Positions 46,127 through 59,152 of a DNA stretch of 64,000 nucleotides are shown here, piece by piece. The stretch spans positions 124,001-188,000 of the forward strand of contig JAGFNQ010009511.1 in the NCBI GenBank assembly GCA_024364735.1. Reading direction: 5' to 3'. A program made the translations under genes and the position numbers. The notes beneath the pieces were generated by a model, which worked only from the letters and a program-made list of their open reading frames with translations, was not told the DNA's origin and made no database searches. Origin of the DNA: Boesenbergia rotunda. Lineage: Eukaryota; Streptophyta; Magnoliopsida; Zingiberales; Zingiberaceae. Each line of letters opens with the position of its first letter. Positions within the stretch are counted from its first letter, which is position 1.

Positions 46127-47793
46127 AAATTTAAGATTTAATCATGTAGAATTTTAGTTGTGTTCACCTTCGCATATTAACCAATCTTTGAAACAGAGAT
46201 TAGCTGAAGGATCAAGATCGTTTCCAAGTGTCGGTAGACGATAATAAAGATTACATTAGTCAATTCATTATGGGGACCTAAAAGCAACTCGAGAGCGATG
46301 AATTCACATGTATGAGTATACATCCATCTCGGTCATTATCAAACACATGGAATAATTGTAAGCAATCCATGGTAGAGGTGCATCTTGTATTTTGGTATTA
46401 GGTTTTAAAAATAAAAATATAAAATTATTTATTTCTAATTATTAAATTTTATCCTTGAAAAGAAAAAAAAACTTACATCAATTTAGGACATTTTTGTTCT
46501 TTTACATCTGATTTTGTTTCTATTCTTTTGCTAAAGCCAAATTGATATTATTTATTTATTTAAATGTAGTTTTTAAATTAGCAACATGCCGTCGAAATTA
46601 GGATTCGATACTTAAATGTTTAAAAAATTAAAAAAAACACCCTTCTTACATATGACCGGGGCTAAATGTACTCCTACCATGAATCCTTTAAATTATATGA
46701 GCTAGTGAGTGGAATTAGCCCTTTTCTTTGATAGTTTTTTACGACACTAATTGATGAGATATATTTTGTAAATCTTTTAAATTTACACGAAATATATATT
46801 CATCTTTAGGATGGTTAAAGAGAGAAGGAATAAAAAAAATGAAGGAAATATTTTTAAAAAAATATATTTAATACTTTAATTATCGATTCAATTTCACTTT
46901 AGAAATTTTGGATGATATTTGAAATTATTAGAAAATTTTGGAAATGTAAGAAAATTTAAAGGGTTTTAAAATGATATTTATTCTATATTTAAGTGAAATT
47001 CTGGTCCGAATTTGAAAGCTATAACTAATAATGACGCTTTCAAACAGCTGTTCAGTGCGACGCGGATCTCATTAGCGAGGGGAGCCCGTGAGCGAGAGAG
47101 AGGAGGAGTAAGGGGAGGAGAGCAGCAGCGAGTGAGACGCAGAAGGTAGGTTGATCTCCTCTGTCCTTTTCTACTCTCTTTCTGCAATTCTGTTTAGAGT
47201 GAGAGACGAAAGCGGCGAAAGAAAAGATCTGGATCGAAGAAAAAAATGAGAGGGTCAGGTCCGCGTGAAGTTGGAGCTTGTTAGATCTCCATCATTCTGA
47301 GAAAATTGAGTTGTTTTTTTTTCCCTTCCGTCGTTTGCTTTCCCGTTCCCAAGACCGTTTTTGTGCAAAGTTTGCTCCTTGAGTTGAGTTTGTTTCATGC
47401 CTTAGGTTTTGAGCTGTTGCAATCGGAGTGTCTGAATCGATTGGGCGGCATTAATAGGTAGGAAACTGAACCCAAGATGCTAATTTGCTTACTATACTGA
47501 ACTTGAACGCGAGATTGGTAATTCCCCTTTTTACCATTTTTTTTTTTTGCTATAGAATGAGGTAGACGGCCCATTCCATAGCTATTTAATGCGGTTCAAA
47601 TAAGCGTGACTGGCCAAACTCTTTTCTTGCGTCTTTCCTATTGATGTATTCCTGTTTTCGCATTCCTAGTTGGTGAAAGGAGATTCTTATTTTCCTTTTC
47701 TTTTTCTTTTGTTGGATCTAGCATGATTTTTTTTAGATGCAAAGTTTTAACTTGAGTTTTTGCTGAACTCCAGAGAGTATTGGGAAAAAGGTG
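45248..47793 (+). other. Intergenic region and 5' leader of the methyltransferase gene
   Basis: No gene-like frame; the 134-residue open stretch at 45625-46029 shows no domain. A pure AT dinucleotide run lies at 46086-46123. From about 47060 a purine-rich leader (GAGAGAGAGGAGGAG) looks like 5' UTR. GCAGAAG followed by GTAGGTTG (about 47140) and the CAG before AGAGTATTGGG (about 47772) could bound a leader intron; this is inferred only from splice-like sites. Confidence 0.5.
46086..46123. repeat. AT dinucleotide microsatellite
   Basis: About 19 uninterrupted AT units. Confidence 0.95.
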
Positions 47794-50700
47794 ATGTCGA
47801 GACCGCTCTATCGTGGGATTTCTGGTGGCGGAAAAAGCAGCAGCCCCGGAGGGCATGATCCGTTTGACATGAGCTTCCAGGGAAAGGATCTGGGAGAGAA
47901 TGGATTTAACCATGAATCCCTGAGCACCTCTGGAGCAAATCGAAGCCGGCAAAGCCTCATTTTTACTTTTCTTAAGCTGAGTCTATTTTTTTTAGTAATA
48001 CTTTCCCTCTCTGGATCCTTCTATTGGGCCATCTCCATCTCCACCACCCCCCGGAGTAATATCTATCACCACTACCGGCGACTGCAAGAACAGGTTGTCG
48101 CTGATCTCACACAGATTGGGGAGCTATCCCTCGGGATTACACGTTTGAAAGAAATAGAATTTTGCCCACCTGAGTATGAGAGTTATGTGCCTTGTTATAA
48201 CAATGTCTCAGAGAACCTAGATTCTGTAGATCCAGTGATACCAATTGAGTATGAGAGAAAATGTTTACAAGTCACCAAGCTGGGTTGTTTAGTTCTATCT
48301 CCAAGGAATTATAGAATTCCACTAAGGTGGCCAAGTGGGAGGGACTTGATCTGGAAAGATAATGTCAGGATCACTGGACAAGAGTTCTCCTCTGGCAGCT
48401 TGACAAAGAGGTAGACTGTATTTGTAATGTTTTATAGTCATTTAAAGCATTTCACTCAATAACCCGTGCATTGTCAGGATGATGGTGGAGGAAGAACAAA
48501 TCTCTTTCCGATCTGGCTCCATCATGGTTGATGGTGTAGAAGATTATACCCACCAAATAGCCGAGATGATTGGGTTGCAAGAATCTAATTTCATCGAGGC
48601 TGGGGTTAGTATTTGTTTCTACTAAACTATGTCTATTTGGTCGTGTCCTCTTTTGTAGCTGTAAGGGAGAAAATTGAACTAAAGGAGATATTGATTAGTG
48701 TACATAACTTCATTGCTAATTCTATTTCTCTAAATAGTAACAATTAGACAAGGTTAATTCTTGTCTATGAATTGCAGTCTGTTCTCCTCGGGGCACAAAT
48801 CATTTTTACATTCCTATCTATATTCTATGGTATCCAACATCTAGCCACGTTAATGCATGAGTGTTGCTCTTGATTGCATATAAAGTTATCATCTCTCCTT
48901 CTGTAAATCACCACGAATTTGTGCTATGAAAGAACTCATTTTTGCTTAGTTTGTCTGTGGGTTTATTAGAATACTTGATGAATTATCTCTCTTTAGAGCC
49001 ATTTGAAACTCGAGTTTTAAACCAGTCATAAAAGGTCAAGGTAAATTTGAAGGATATCTGGAAGCTATTGTAAGTGTGAAGGATAAATTGTGAGCTTCCT
49101 GTTATAGCTAGATTTTTTGTTACCTTACACAATATATGTTCCAAAGCTCCTTTGTGTATTTCTGTTGATCTGTCAGTTACATCATGTTTAAGTATAAAGT
49201 ACTGCTTCCCATCGTGTCTAGTTCGATGGATTTCATAATCTAACTTGTTGGATTTATGTGTGTATTTGTACTTATTGGTGGCTCACCAGTAACAAGGTTT
49301 CACTAATTTGCAGATAAGAACTGTCTTAGACATTGGATGTGGTTTTGGTAGCTTTGGAGCACATCTCTTCTCCAAACAACTCTTGACTATGTGCATTGCA
49401 AATTATGAGGCATCAGGTAGTCAAGTCCAACTCACACTTGAGAGAGGCATTCCTGCATTGATCGGTTCCTTTTCAACACAACAATTGCCGTTCCCTTACC
49501 TATCCTTTGATATGTTGCACTGTGCAAAATGTGAGGTTGAGTGGGATAAAAATGGTAAGCATTAACTTATCACATTTATAGAATGAAAGATCATAAATAT
49601 TAGATGTGCTTATTTTTCTCTCTTTCTTGGAATAGACCTCAGCAATTTTTTTTTCTAGATTGATAAATAAATTTATATTAAAGCAATTAAACAAAGTCCT
49701 TGAATTTAGCCAAGGACAAGTGTTGGCATGACTAATAAGCCATGTTGTCCATAATCCATGTTGCCATACTGCAATGTGCAATTGACCTCATTGGGTTTGT
49801 AATGGCATATATCAAATTTATTTTCTTGAGAATTCTGTTTCACAAACCATCTTCTAGGTATCTAGATTTAGCTGTGTTACTTCTGATGCTGAGGGTGCAA
49901 TTTTATTTTAACTTTAATCATAGATATTATACCTTGGTCGGAAACTCGTTTTTGTTGAGCCCTGTTTACTGTTTTACTGGTTGGACGATCAGACCATTAG
50001 GCCATCCAGATGGAATGTATTTATAATTAGTGAAGTTCTTAAAGAAAATTGGCTATATCAATCTAGGTTGACTCTGATAACTTGGCATTTTCGAATTTTC
50101 AATTCATGAACAAATAGGATTGGCTAGGATTCCCAAAATTTGGCTTTTTGATCTAGCTAAGTTGATGCACAAATCACATAGTCACCCCTTTGTGAGGATA
50201 GTTTCCCATGAAAAGATATTAAAAGATTGATAAATTGATATGAGCAAAGTTCATATCAAACTCTCATGTAGCTTTACAGTCTCCTGAGCTTATGAGCTGT
50301 TTTAGATTTGATGTTTCTTGTTCAGAAGTAATAGGAATACTGCTCTTAATCTCAATGTTTGACGATTTTATGTAAGCATTTTGTTTTTTTGATACATGGA
50401 TACAATTGCAGATGGTCTCTTCTTAGTTGAAGTTGATAGACTTTTGAGACCTGGGGGTTATTTTGTCTGGACTTCCCAAATGAATACTCATAGATCCCTG
50501 CGTGATAAAGAAAATCAAAAGAAGTGGTCAATAATTCGTGACTTTGCTGAAAATCTCTGCTGGGATATGTTGTCACAACAAGATGAAACAATTGTCTGGA
50601 AGAAGACTAGCAGAAAGAAATGTTACAGCTCCCGGTATTCCCTTTTCCCTGATGCTTATGTTGAGTTATTTCTTTCATAAGGGAAGTCATTATGTTGAAT

Positions 50701-53404
50701 TTCTTTTGCCGCCCTTTTCTGTACACTACCTACTTAAAAAATGTGTTCTATTTGCAGAAAGGCTGGACCTGCAGTTTGTGGCAGAAGCCATGATGTTGAA
50801 TCTCCATATTATCAACCACTAAATCCATGCATTGCAGGGATGAGAAGTCAGCGATGGATTCCCATTGAGTATCGTACTCCTTGGCCTTCTCGAGCGAGAT
50901 TGAACTCAACTGAACTTGATCTATATGGTAAATATCAGATCTAGCTGGTAGAATTTCTTTATTGTACCAACATTATTATTATGTCATCTTCTATATGGAA
51001 ATGTTAAAATATTTTTCACTTAACAGGTTTACATCCAGAGGACTTAGCCGAGGACGCTGCAAATTGGAATTCAGTGATTCATAATTATTGGTCACTTCTG
51101 TCACCTCTGATATTCTCAGATCATCCAAAGAGACCTGGCGATGAGGAACCCTCCCCGCCTTTTAACATGCTCAGAAATGTTCTTGACATGAATGCTCATT
51201 TTGGAGGTTTTAACGCTGCTTTGTTGGATGCTGGGAAATCTGCATGGGCAATGAACGTTGTGCCTACAAATGGCCCTAATTATCTTCCTCTGATTTTTGA
51301 CAGGGGTTTTATTGGCGTTCAACATGACTGGTATTGCACTCTAAAGACACTCTCGGTCTATTGCATCCTCAAACTTGTACATATTTGTTTTCATTTACAC
51401 GAATGGGGGGAAAATTTTTAGTCAGTTTATGAGAAAAAGGGAGAAAAATAATCTTGTTTCGCAGTGGTAGTAACAATGAGTCGCTCTACGAAGGGGGCGG
51501 GAGTGAGGAAAAGAAAATTGCTAAAATTCAAATTAATTTTATTTATTTGGTATTATAAATAATGAAAGAAAATACTGCAAGAGATTTCAGAAAAGAAGCT
51601 GAAGATAGAATTTCAAGACAATTGCTGTGTTGAATTTTAGAAAAGAAAGGAGTGGCTAGTAATTATTTGCCTTACATCCAGAGCTAGTTCTTTTTGTACC
51701 AGTAGCAACTACTGGATTAGTTGCCATACTCAAGTTAAAGATTCACAATGTATGCTATTTGTTGAAGACATTTTACTAAAGAATTTTTAATTTAAAAAAT
51801 ATTTTAAATTTGAATTTCAGGATGATATTTAGAAACTGAATATTTTAAATAGATGGTGGTGTGTTTTGGGTTACAAATTACAAAAGGAAATTATACAGCT
51901 GGTCTACTTGTGTCTGTCATTGGTTGTTGAACTTCATGTTAGGTTTCCATTTGAAGGTAGCTTTATAATGGACTAAAGCAGTTCGTTTTTGCCATTTTCC
52001 CCTTCAATAAGCTACGGCTCAATCTCAAAAACTCACATCTAACTGCTGTACTCCTTTTTGTTGGGTGCTAATTTTTTATAGTTAGGGGTTCGAACTTTTG
52101 ACATTATAAGATCCCATATTCTTAATGAATTATCATAGTTCTTGTTCCCATTCCGTTCGTTACTGAAAGTTGCCAAGTATCCTGGTAAAATAATAGTTAA
52201 TGTAGCTCTTCTAGTTATTTATCCATCATGAGCTTCTCTAAGACTTTTCGTTAGGTGTGAAGCCTTCCCAACATATCCAAGAACTTATGATATGGTGCAT
52301 GCTGAAGGATTGCTATCACTTGAAGCTCGCCAAATGCATAGGTGTTCCACATTTGATATACTCTTAGAGATTGATCGCATTCTACGACCTGAGGTATGTT
52401 TTTTCTTTTTTCCTTTTTTCGTTGAAATTACTTTTCAAACATAGTTATTATTGGAATTAGCTGAAAATCCCCCATATTAGAATATTTTTGGTCTAAAATA
52501 CCATTTTTTGGCATTTTATCAGGATATTGAAGTTGTTGATTAAGGTATACTAAAAGAAAACAAATATTATGGCTTGTATTCCTTGACATTAACAATCTAT
52601 CTGTTGTATCTTTCATGGGGATAAGATATCGAGTTTATTGCTGTCACAGGGGTTGCAAGGCCCTTGACGGAGGACTGGAAGAAATAATATCTTCATACAG
52701 TGACTAGCACTAAGTTACAACTTATAAACATGTGGTAGGAAGTAAATTTGGTAAACTCTGCCACTTGCTACTTTATATTTTCTCATCTAACTACTTTTCA
52801 GTAGCTCACCACATGGTCCACATTTGTTTCTCATATTCAAGCATTGCATTTTACTAAAAGAATTTCTCAACATGAAGATACAAACCACTGTGTTTGCATC
52901 TTTGTTGATTTCGTAGTTCTTCGTAATTGGTTAAGTTTTTAGCACATCACACGGGGATGAAGTGAATCAACAAGTTCTTTCTTTGTGCCCTTCCTTCTAT
53001 GTGGACCCTTCAATTGTTACAATTCAGTTCAGCTGATCTTTTCATTGTCAACGTGAGGTATCTGTTATTGATTGCAAATCTCTTTGAATGGGTTATATGC
53101 ATTTTTTTTGGCTATTCTCATTGCATATTAAGTGCCTGATTAGCTTATACTATGCATCTTGGTTTGGAACTTGCTCCGAGTTAGTCTATCTATTTTGTTT
53201 ACCTCAATAATCGAACTAAATCCTATATTGATGCTTGAAAACATGTAGGGTTGGGTGATAATTCGTGATACAATTCCTCTTGTTGAAACTGCAAGATCAT
53301 TGACCACGCAACTGAGATGGGATGCTCGCCTGATGGAGCTCGATGGTAGCAGCGATGAGAAACTCCTCGTCTGTCAGAAGCCCTTCTTCAGGAAACAGCA
53401 GTAA
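47794..53404 (+). CDS. QUASIMODO2-like putative methyltransferase (PMT family, Golgi)
   Basis: Eight exons: 47794-48410, 48478-48604, 49314-49554, 50412-50634, 50758-50927, 51027-51330, 52255-52393, 53249-53404. All are GT-AG and the phases close, giving about 658 residues. Type II topology: a Ser-rich cytosolic tail, a membrane segment at about 55-80, then a lumenal domain. Motifs: [12 protein letters not shown] (about 123-134), SAM-binding [15 protein letters not shown] (about 252-266), [42 protein letters not shown] (second Rossmann-like half), YDMVHAEGL and [17 protein letters not shown]2 and its QUL relatives act in homogalacturonan pectin synthesis and cell adhesion in the Golgi (family knowledge). 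The ATG at 47794 gives MSRPLYRG; the GTG before it is not a plant start. The HCAKCEVEW segment matches the QUL group rather than the HCSRC of most PMTs. Confidence 0.92.
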
Positions 53405-54657
53405 CTCATACAATTACAGCAGTTCTCCATAGGATAAATTATTTGTTATTCGTGATGGCGGTGTTCCATAAGTTCCGACAACGGAAAAAAAAATCAAATC
53501 ACAAGCAAAAATTACAGCATTCTCAAAGATTTTGAAGAAGATATGCTCCTGTGGAGCCGCAAGGTTTGCACGGGTTATGTAATTACACAATAAATCTACA
53601 TCTAAGAGCATAGTTTAAACTTTAACGCAAAGCACTGTCTAAGCCACGATACTTCACTGCATTCTCTTTGGCGTTGCGAAATTTATTCCGTCTTCACTCA
53701 TAATTATATACTTGTTGTTTATACTCTTATTATATCTCATTTGTAAGACCAGTTATACAAATCATATGCAGTCCGAATTCTGCGAGGTTGCTTCTTGGGA
53801 GACAAAAGGAGAGGAAAATTAAGTAATGCAATTACTCATAGCCACTATTTCGGTATTTATTTTGGCATTGGAATCTCTTGCTCTCAGTTACTGTCACTAT
53901 TTGGTTTACTCCCCAATAATCGATACTTATTTTGGCATTGGAATCTCTTGCTTTTTTTTTTTTGCATATTTGTCATTTCTTGCGTCTGAAATTGATGGGT
54001 GATCTAGAAGATCTTGAGATGTATTGTAACATAATATTTTCCTATTTAACAGTTAGATAATTTGTGCTTTGATTTATGATAATTAAAAGTTACTAGTGAT
54101 TTATATAATTCACTTTATATATAGGTGGCAATACAGAAATTATATTAGCGGGGCATCTTTTCTTCTATTCCACATATTATAATTCAAATAATTCAAAGCT
54201 ACATTAAAGAAGGAAAAAATATAAAAAATATTTTTTAAAAAAAATTGTCTAAATATTTTTTATGGATTTGCTAGATTGATTAAAATTGATTGTTGTTTTT
54301 ATAAGATTTTAATAAATTACAAATTCAAGTTAGGAGTTTTAAAAGATTTGATAAGAAAATTTGTATAATTAAAAGTAAATTTATATCCATATTTAACAAA
54401 ATACATTATTTTTATTTTTCAAATTTGATTGTAAATTTATGAATTGATAATAATAAAGTTTTACTAGTTCAAAATAGGACGATTTAAATTAGTTTTTTTT
54501 TTGGGGACCTCCTCAAGGACTATATACTATATAATGCGCTCCTAGGCGGCCTTTTGTGGTTCTATCTGGGTTCGAATACTCTCCCTTGTTGCTTGTTAGG
54601 GTTTCCGTCTCTTCGGACGATCTCTTCCTCCTTTTATTCGAGCGTTCGCCGATTGCC
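53405..54657 (+). other. Intergenic region: methyltransferase 3' end and SKP1-like promoter
   Basis: No gene. A 26-base sequence ending TTGGCATTGGAATCTCTTGC occurs twice (53857-53882 and 53927-53952), 70 bases apart. 54100-54500 is AT-rich. Confidence 0.6.
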
Positions 54658-55358
54658 ATGGAAAAGAAGATCACCCTGTTGAGCTCCGACGGCGAGGCAT
54701 TCGAGGTGGACGCTGCGGTGGCCATGATGTCGCAGACCATCAAACACATTGTCGAGGACGGCTGTGCAGATGATGCGATCCCCCTCCCCAACGTCACCTC
54801 CGGGATCCTCGCCAAGGTCATTGAGTACTGCCAGAAGCACGTCGATGACCCCGACGACAAAGAAGAACTCAAGTCTTGGAATGCCAAATTCGTTAACGTC
54901 GACAAGCCCACCCTATTCGCGCTCATCTTGGTAAGCTTCGATACTTTTTTGATTCTTCTCCCCCTTCAAATTCATTCATTCCCCAATTGTCTTTGGATGA
55001 CAATTGTGTTTTTTTTTTATTTTTTTGGGATAATTTTGGAAAACAATTTAACTCTTTTGATAAGGTTTACTCGCCAACTTTCTAATGCATTAATCTTTTA
55101 TTTCTAAGGGCTCTTATTGAAATTGTATTTCTTATGATTTCTCAGGATTTATTTCGTATTGATAACATGTTTTGGTATATGCAGGCTGCAAATTACATGG
55201 ACATTAAGGAGCTGCTGGATTTGTCATGCCAGACTGTAGCTGATATGATGAAGGGGAAGACTCCCGAACAGATTCGAAAGACATTCAACATTAAGAACGA
55301 CTTCACCCCCGAGGAAGAGGAAGAGGTTCGCAAGGAGAACGAGTGGGCCTTCCACTAA
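54658..55358 (+). CDS. SKP1-like protein (SCF ubiquitin ligase adaptor)
   Basis: Two exons, 54658-54930 and 55185-55358, with one GT-AG phase-0 intron before AANYMD; 148 residues against about 160 usual. The N-terminal POZ fold runs from [15 protein letters not shown] to VIEYCQKHV (residues 4-61). The linker [17 protein letters not shown] is short, which accounts for the length. The C-terminal F-box-binding domain has [40 protein letters not shown] and the terminal ENEWAF, so it looks functional. SKP1 bridges CUL1 to F-box proteins in nucleus and cytosol. The one-intron structure suggests an ordinary gene copy rather than a retrocopy. Asp/Met replacements near the intron (YMDIKE) mark it as a divergent ASK-type paralogue. 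Confidence 0.93.
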
Positions 55359-57089
55359 CTCTTGGGCGACCGACCGATCTGCTCTGTTTATTAGATATTT
55401 GTTTATAGAACTCATATTCATCTCGGGCATATTTACCATTAATTTTATCTTATTAATTGACTTGATCCAATTGTTCCGTTCAATAATATCCTCGTCGAGT
55501 TTTTTTAATAAAATATTCTATTCAACCTCGTTTTAATATTTTAAATTATTGTCATTATTATGTATCTTATAATTATCATTTATTTTATTGAAGTTATATA
55601 AAGTTTTGTGACTCTTTCCAAATTGTGCGGACTAAAAAAATATGGATGGATTAAACTTTTGCTTATTTGAAATGTAATTTTTATAGAGATTATTTTGAAT
55701 TAATGAAAAATTAAAACATAGAGGGTTTGAAAATATAAGTTAAAAATTGATACAAGATAAAATTTAAATGTTTGACGAATAATTATTTTTAAACTTAATT
55801 TTTATTTAAATAATAATAATATTCTTAAACTATATAAAATAATTTTTTTTAATTATGTAAATATAATTTTGATACATCATCAATAATATTTTATATATTT
55901 ATTATTATATTTTAAATATTATATCAAAATTAATTTTTTTAATAATATAAATATGTTTTAAAAAATATATAAAATTAATAACTATAAAAATATAAAAAAT
56001 GACAAAATTTATATAAATTTATAAAAGTATATATATAAAATTTTAAAAATATAAATATATAAAAATATAAAATTTTATTTAAAAGTGTGGTGATAATTAT
56101 ATAAAATGATAAATTTATTAAGGTATAAATGTCAATTTTTAATTCTAGATCATAAGTAAAAAAACACATCTAATTCTTACTTTCAATTTTTGAATAAAAA
56201 TTACAGAAGTCAAACAGAATTTAACATTCACAAACACTCAAAATTACTTTTGTATAGCTAGAATCTAAAAAGTAACTAACAGAAACTCTCCCAAACACTC
56301 TCTAAATATATAAAATAGGTAATTTTATAGGTCCCATATGCATATACCAAACCATCTTCATCGGAAATAAGCAACACCACTGAGAAACAAGGGCAATGGA
56401 CGTAGCCAATTAGATAATATTCATCCCACTAAACACACGTCATAAGCAGACACACAAAGGTTGCCTATTCATGGAACAACCATTTGGTCTCTCAATTCAT
56501 CTGAATGAGAGCTAACGAATTTACCTTTTTAGACTCAACCACCAGTAATCCAACTTAAGTCATTGCTTTCCATTTGAGTCAAAAGTAGGATGTCACTGTG
56601 TCAAACTGAGAAGATCTTCCCAGCAATCAAAGAAGACGATGCCATACAGAGAAGATCTTGATATCAATCAAAAAAGAAGCTACTATTTTGAGATTCCAAT
56701 TGTATATTTCCTTGTTTTTATTAATCCCTGATTTGTTAGGTTTACTATGTATATAGGATATGAATATGCATATAAATGCGTAAGCACACTTTATAATGAG
56801 GACATACACAATATTTTTAAGCTCTGGCTTAATTATGTTCTTTTGAGAATTTCTTTCTTGCTATTTTGTATTTATCCTTTAGAGGAAATATTCTAACTTG
56901 AACTTTGTGTTTCCAAAACTTTTGATTAATCTCTATGGACACAAACAAATTCGAAATTGGATCTGTCAAATTAAATAGCAGAAATTTTGCAGTTTAGGAA
57001 TTCCATTTTCAAGTTTTGTTGAAGGCAAGGAATTATCTAAAATTCATGATGGATCGGAGAAAGAAGAAGGTAATCAGAAGGATTGGAAA
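55359..57089. other. AT-rich intergenic DNA
   Basis: No gene seen on either strand. 55700-56170 is extremely AT-rich. Confidence 0.6.
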
Positions 57090-58207
57090 ACAAAAAATGC
57101 ATGTTATTATTTAGATACTGAACTCAATTGAACTTGATATTGCACTGAATTTTCGATCTTTCAATACTGTTGTTGATATATATAGAATCATCTTAGAAGA
57201 ATTTATTCTCAAGTAAATCGATCGAGATAATTCGAACTTGAATATGAAATAGCCAACATTAACCATGAGGATAGAGATATTCATAGTTTTTATACAGAAA
57301 TGTTGTAGTCGTGCACTCAACAAGATATGATTTCTTCTATCTCATATGCTGAAGTTAAGAAAGAAAAGATCGAGGATGAGTGATGCAATTTCTCATAAAG
57401 CTTCGATTTGAATTTGAGACAGCAAGGGAAATACATTTAGTCATGGTGATAAGAACAATTTATTCCAAATAAATTGGTCTGAAGGGATTGGCAAATAAAA
57501 AATGCACGTGTTATTACTTGGATACTGAATTCAATTGAACCTGATATTGAACTAAATTTTTTATCCTACAATACTATTGTTGATATATGGGATCATCTTA
57601 GAAGAATTTATACTCAAGTGAACCAGTCGAGGCCATTCGAACTTAAATATGAAATAGCTAATGTTATCCAAGAGGATAGAGATATTCACAGTTTTTATAC
57701 AAAAATGTTGAAGTTGTGGACTGAACAAAACATGTTTTTTTTCTTCTATGATTTCTCCTATTCCATATGCTGAAGTTAAGAAGGAAAAAAATCGAGGACG
57801 AGTGATGCAATTTCTCATGAAGCTTCGATTTGAATTTGAGACCGCAAAGGGAATATTATTTAATCGTGGTGATTTGAAGAATTTATTCTCAACTAAATCG
57901 GTCGAGGCAATTCAAACTTGAATATGAAATAGCAAACATTATCCAAGAGGATAGAGATATTCACAGTTTTTATACAGAAATATTGTAGTTGTGCACTCAA
58001 CAAGATATGATTTCTTCTTCTATGATTTCTCCTATCCCATATGCTGAAGTTAAGAAAGAAAAGATCGAGGATGAGTGATGCAATTTCTCATGAAGCTTCG
58101 ATTTGAATTTGAGACGGCAAGGGGAATATTATTTAATCGTGGTGATTTGAATACGAAATCTATATTTGGAGAACTTAATCGTGATGAAACACACTTGAAG
58201 ACACAAG
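57090..58207 (+). pseudogene. Decayed Copia gag with three partial tandem copies
   Basis: Three diverged copies of one gag segment, at about 57113-57430, 57530-57870 and 57875-58160. The middle copy reads without stops through VDIWDHLRRIYTQVNQSRPF and IQEDRDIHSFYTKMLKLWTE, a Copia-type gag (UBN2-like) segment. The others contain stops and shifts. The left part of an element whose remainder continues at 60972-61029 and 63483-64000; ends at ACAAG (58203-58207). Confidence 0.75.
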
Positions 58208-59152
58208 TGTGGGACCGCTGCCGTCGATAGAGGGGAGGTGAATATCGACCGAAAAAAAATTCTTTGCGGAAACTTCGGAAACTTTCGACTGTTATAGATA
58301 TAGAGTTAGTGCAGCGGAAAATAGAAAGAACGAACGAATAAACACAGTGCACACGGGATTTTTACTTGGTTCCCAACCCCTCAGGGTTAGTACATCCAAG
58401 GCCTAAGCACGGGAACGCCCGTCCACTAATGGTCTCTTTTCTGGACTTTCCGGAGGCGGAGAAACCCGTCTTACATTGCACAATTTACAATAAAAAATAT
58501 AACAGAAATTAAGTGTGGAATGCAAATTCAAACCAAAATAGAAAAGTCGAACGCCTGGCCGATCTGGACCTCCGAAGTACCGCGCACTTCCTTCTGGAGC
58601 CTCCTTGGTCACAGGGCTTCGTCTCTAGCGCTTTTTGTGAGCTCGGAATGCTCAGAATGATCGTAGAAGTGTTGTTTCAAGTTGAGGGGTTGAAGCCCCT
58701 TTTATAGGCTTGGTATAGGGCGCTTGTGATTAATGAGGCGTCTCATACAGCTTGGTCAAACTCCATCCTCACGCCGAACTCGCAACAGGGATAAGATCCC
58801 CCTTCCCAGGCGCGTCACCCATACAAGCCGCATGGGAGCTCTCAGGCGCCTGGGAGGTGGCTGCCAGTCTAGGGCGCCCTATTGCTCTGGGGCGTCTATT
58901 TCAACACAGGCGCCCTAGAGGTCTTCTTTCAGGCCGCTTGTGTTCGTTTGCTTACTTTGTTTCCATCTTTTAGGTACTTGCAATACAATCAAAGACAAGA
59001 CAAACATGCAGATAATCTTAAGGACTTGGTACTGACTTCGGATTTCCACGAAACCCTAGGTCGAACCGACGCCTAAGTTCTCACCCCCGGGAACGCGCCT
59101 TTCACCTACTCCTCTCAGGAGACGGTTGCCACCCGGGCCATCCGGTTGGACT

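Noticed and set aside
47791..47793. GTG start for the methyltransferase
   Set aside because: Nuclear plant genes start at ATG; the ATG at 47794 follows at once.
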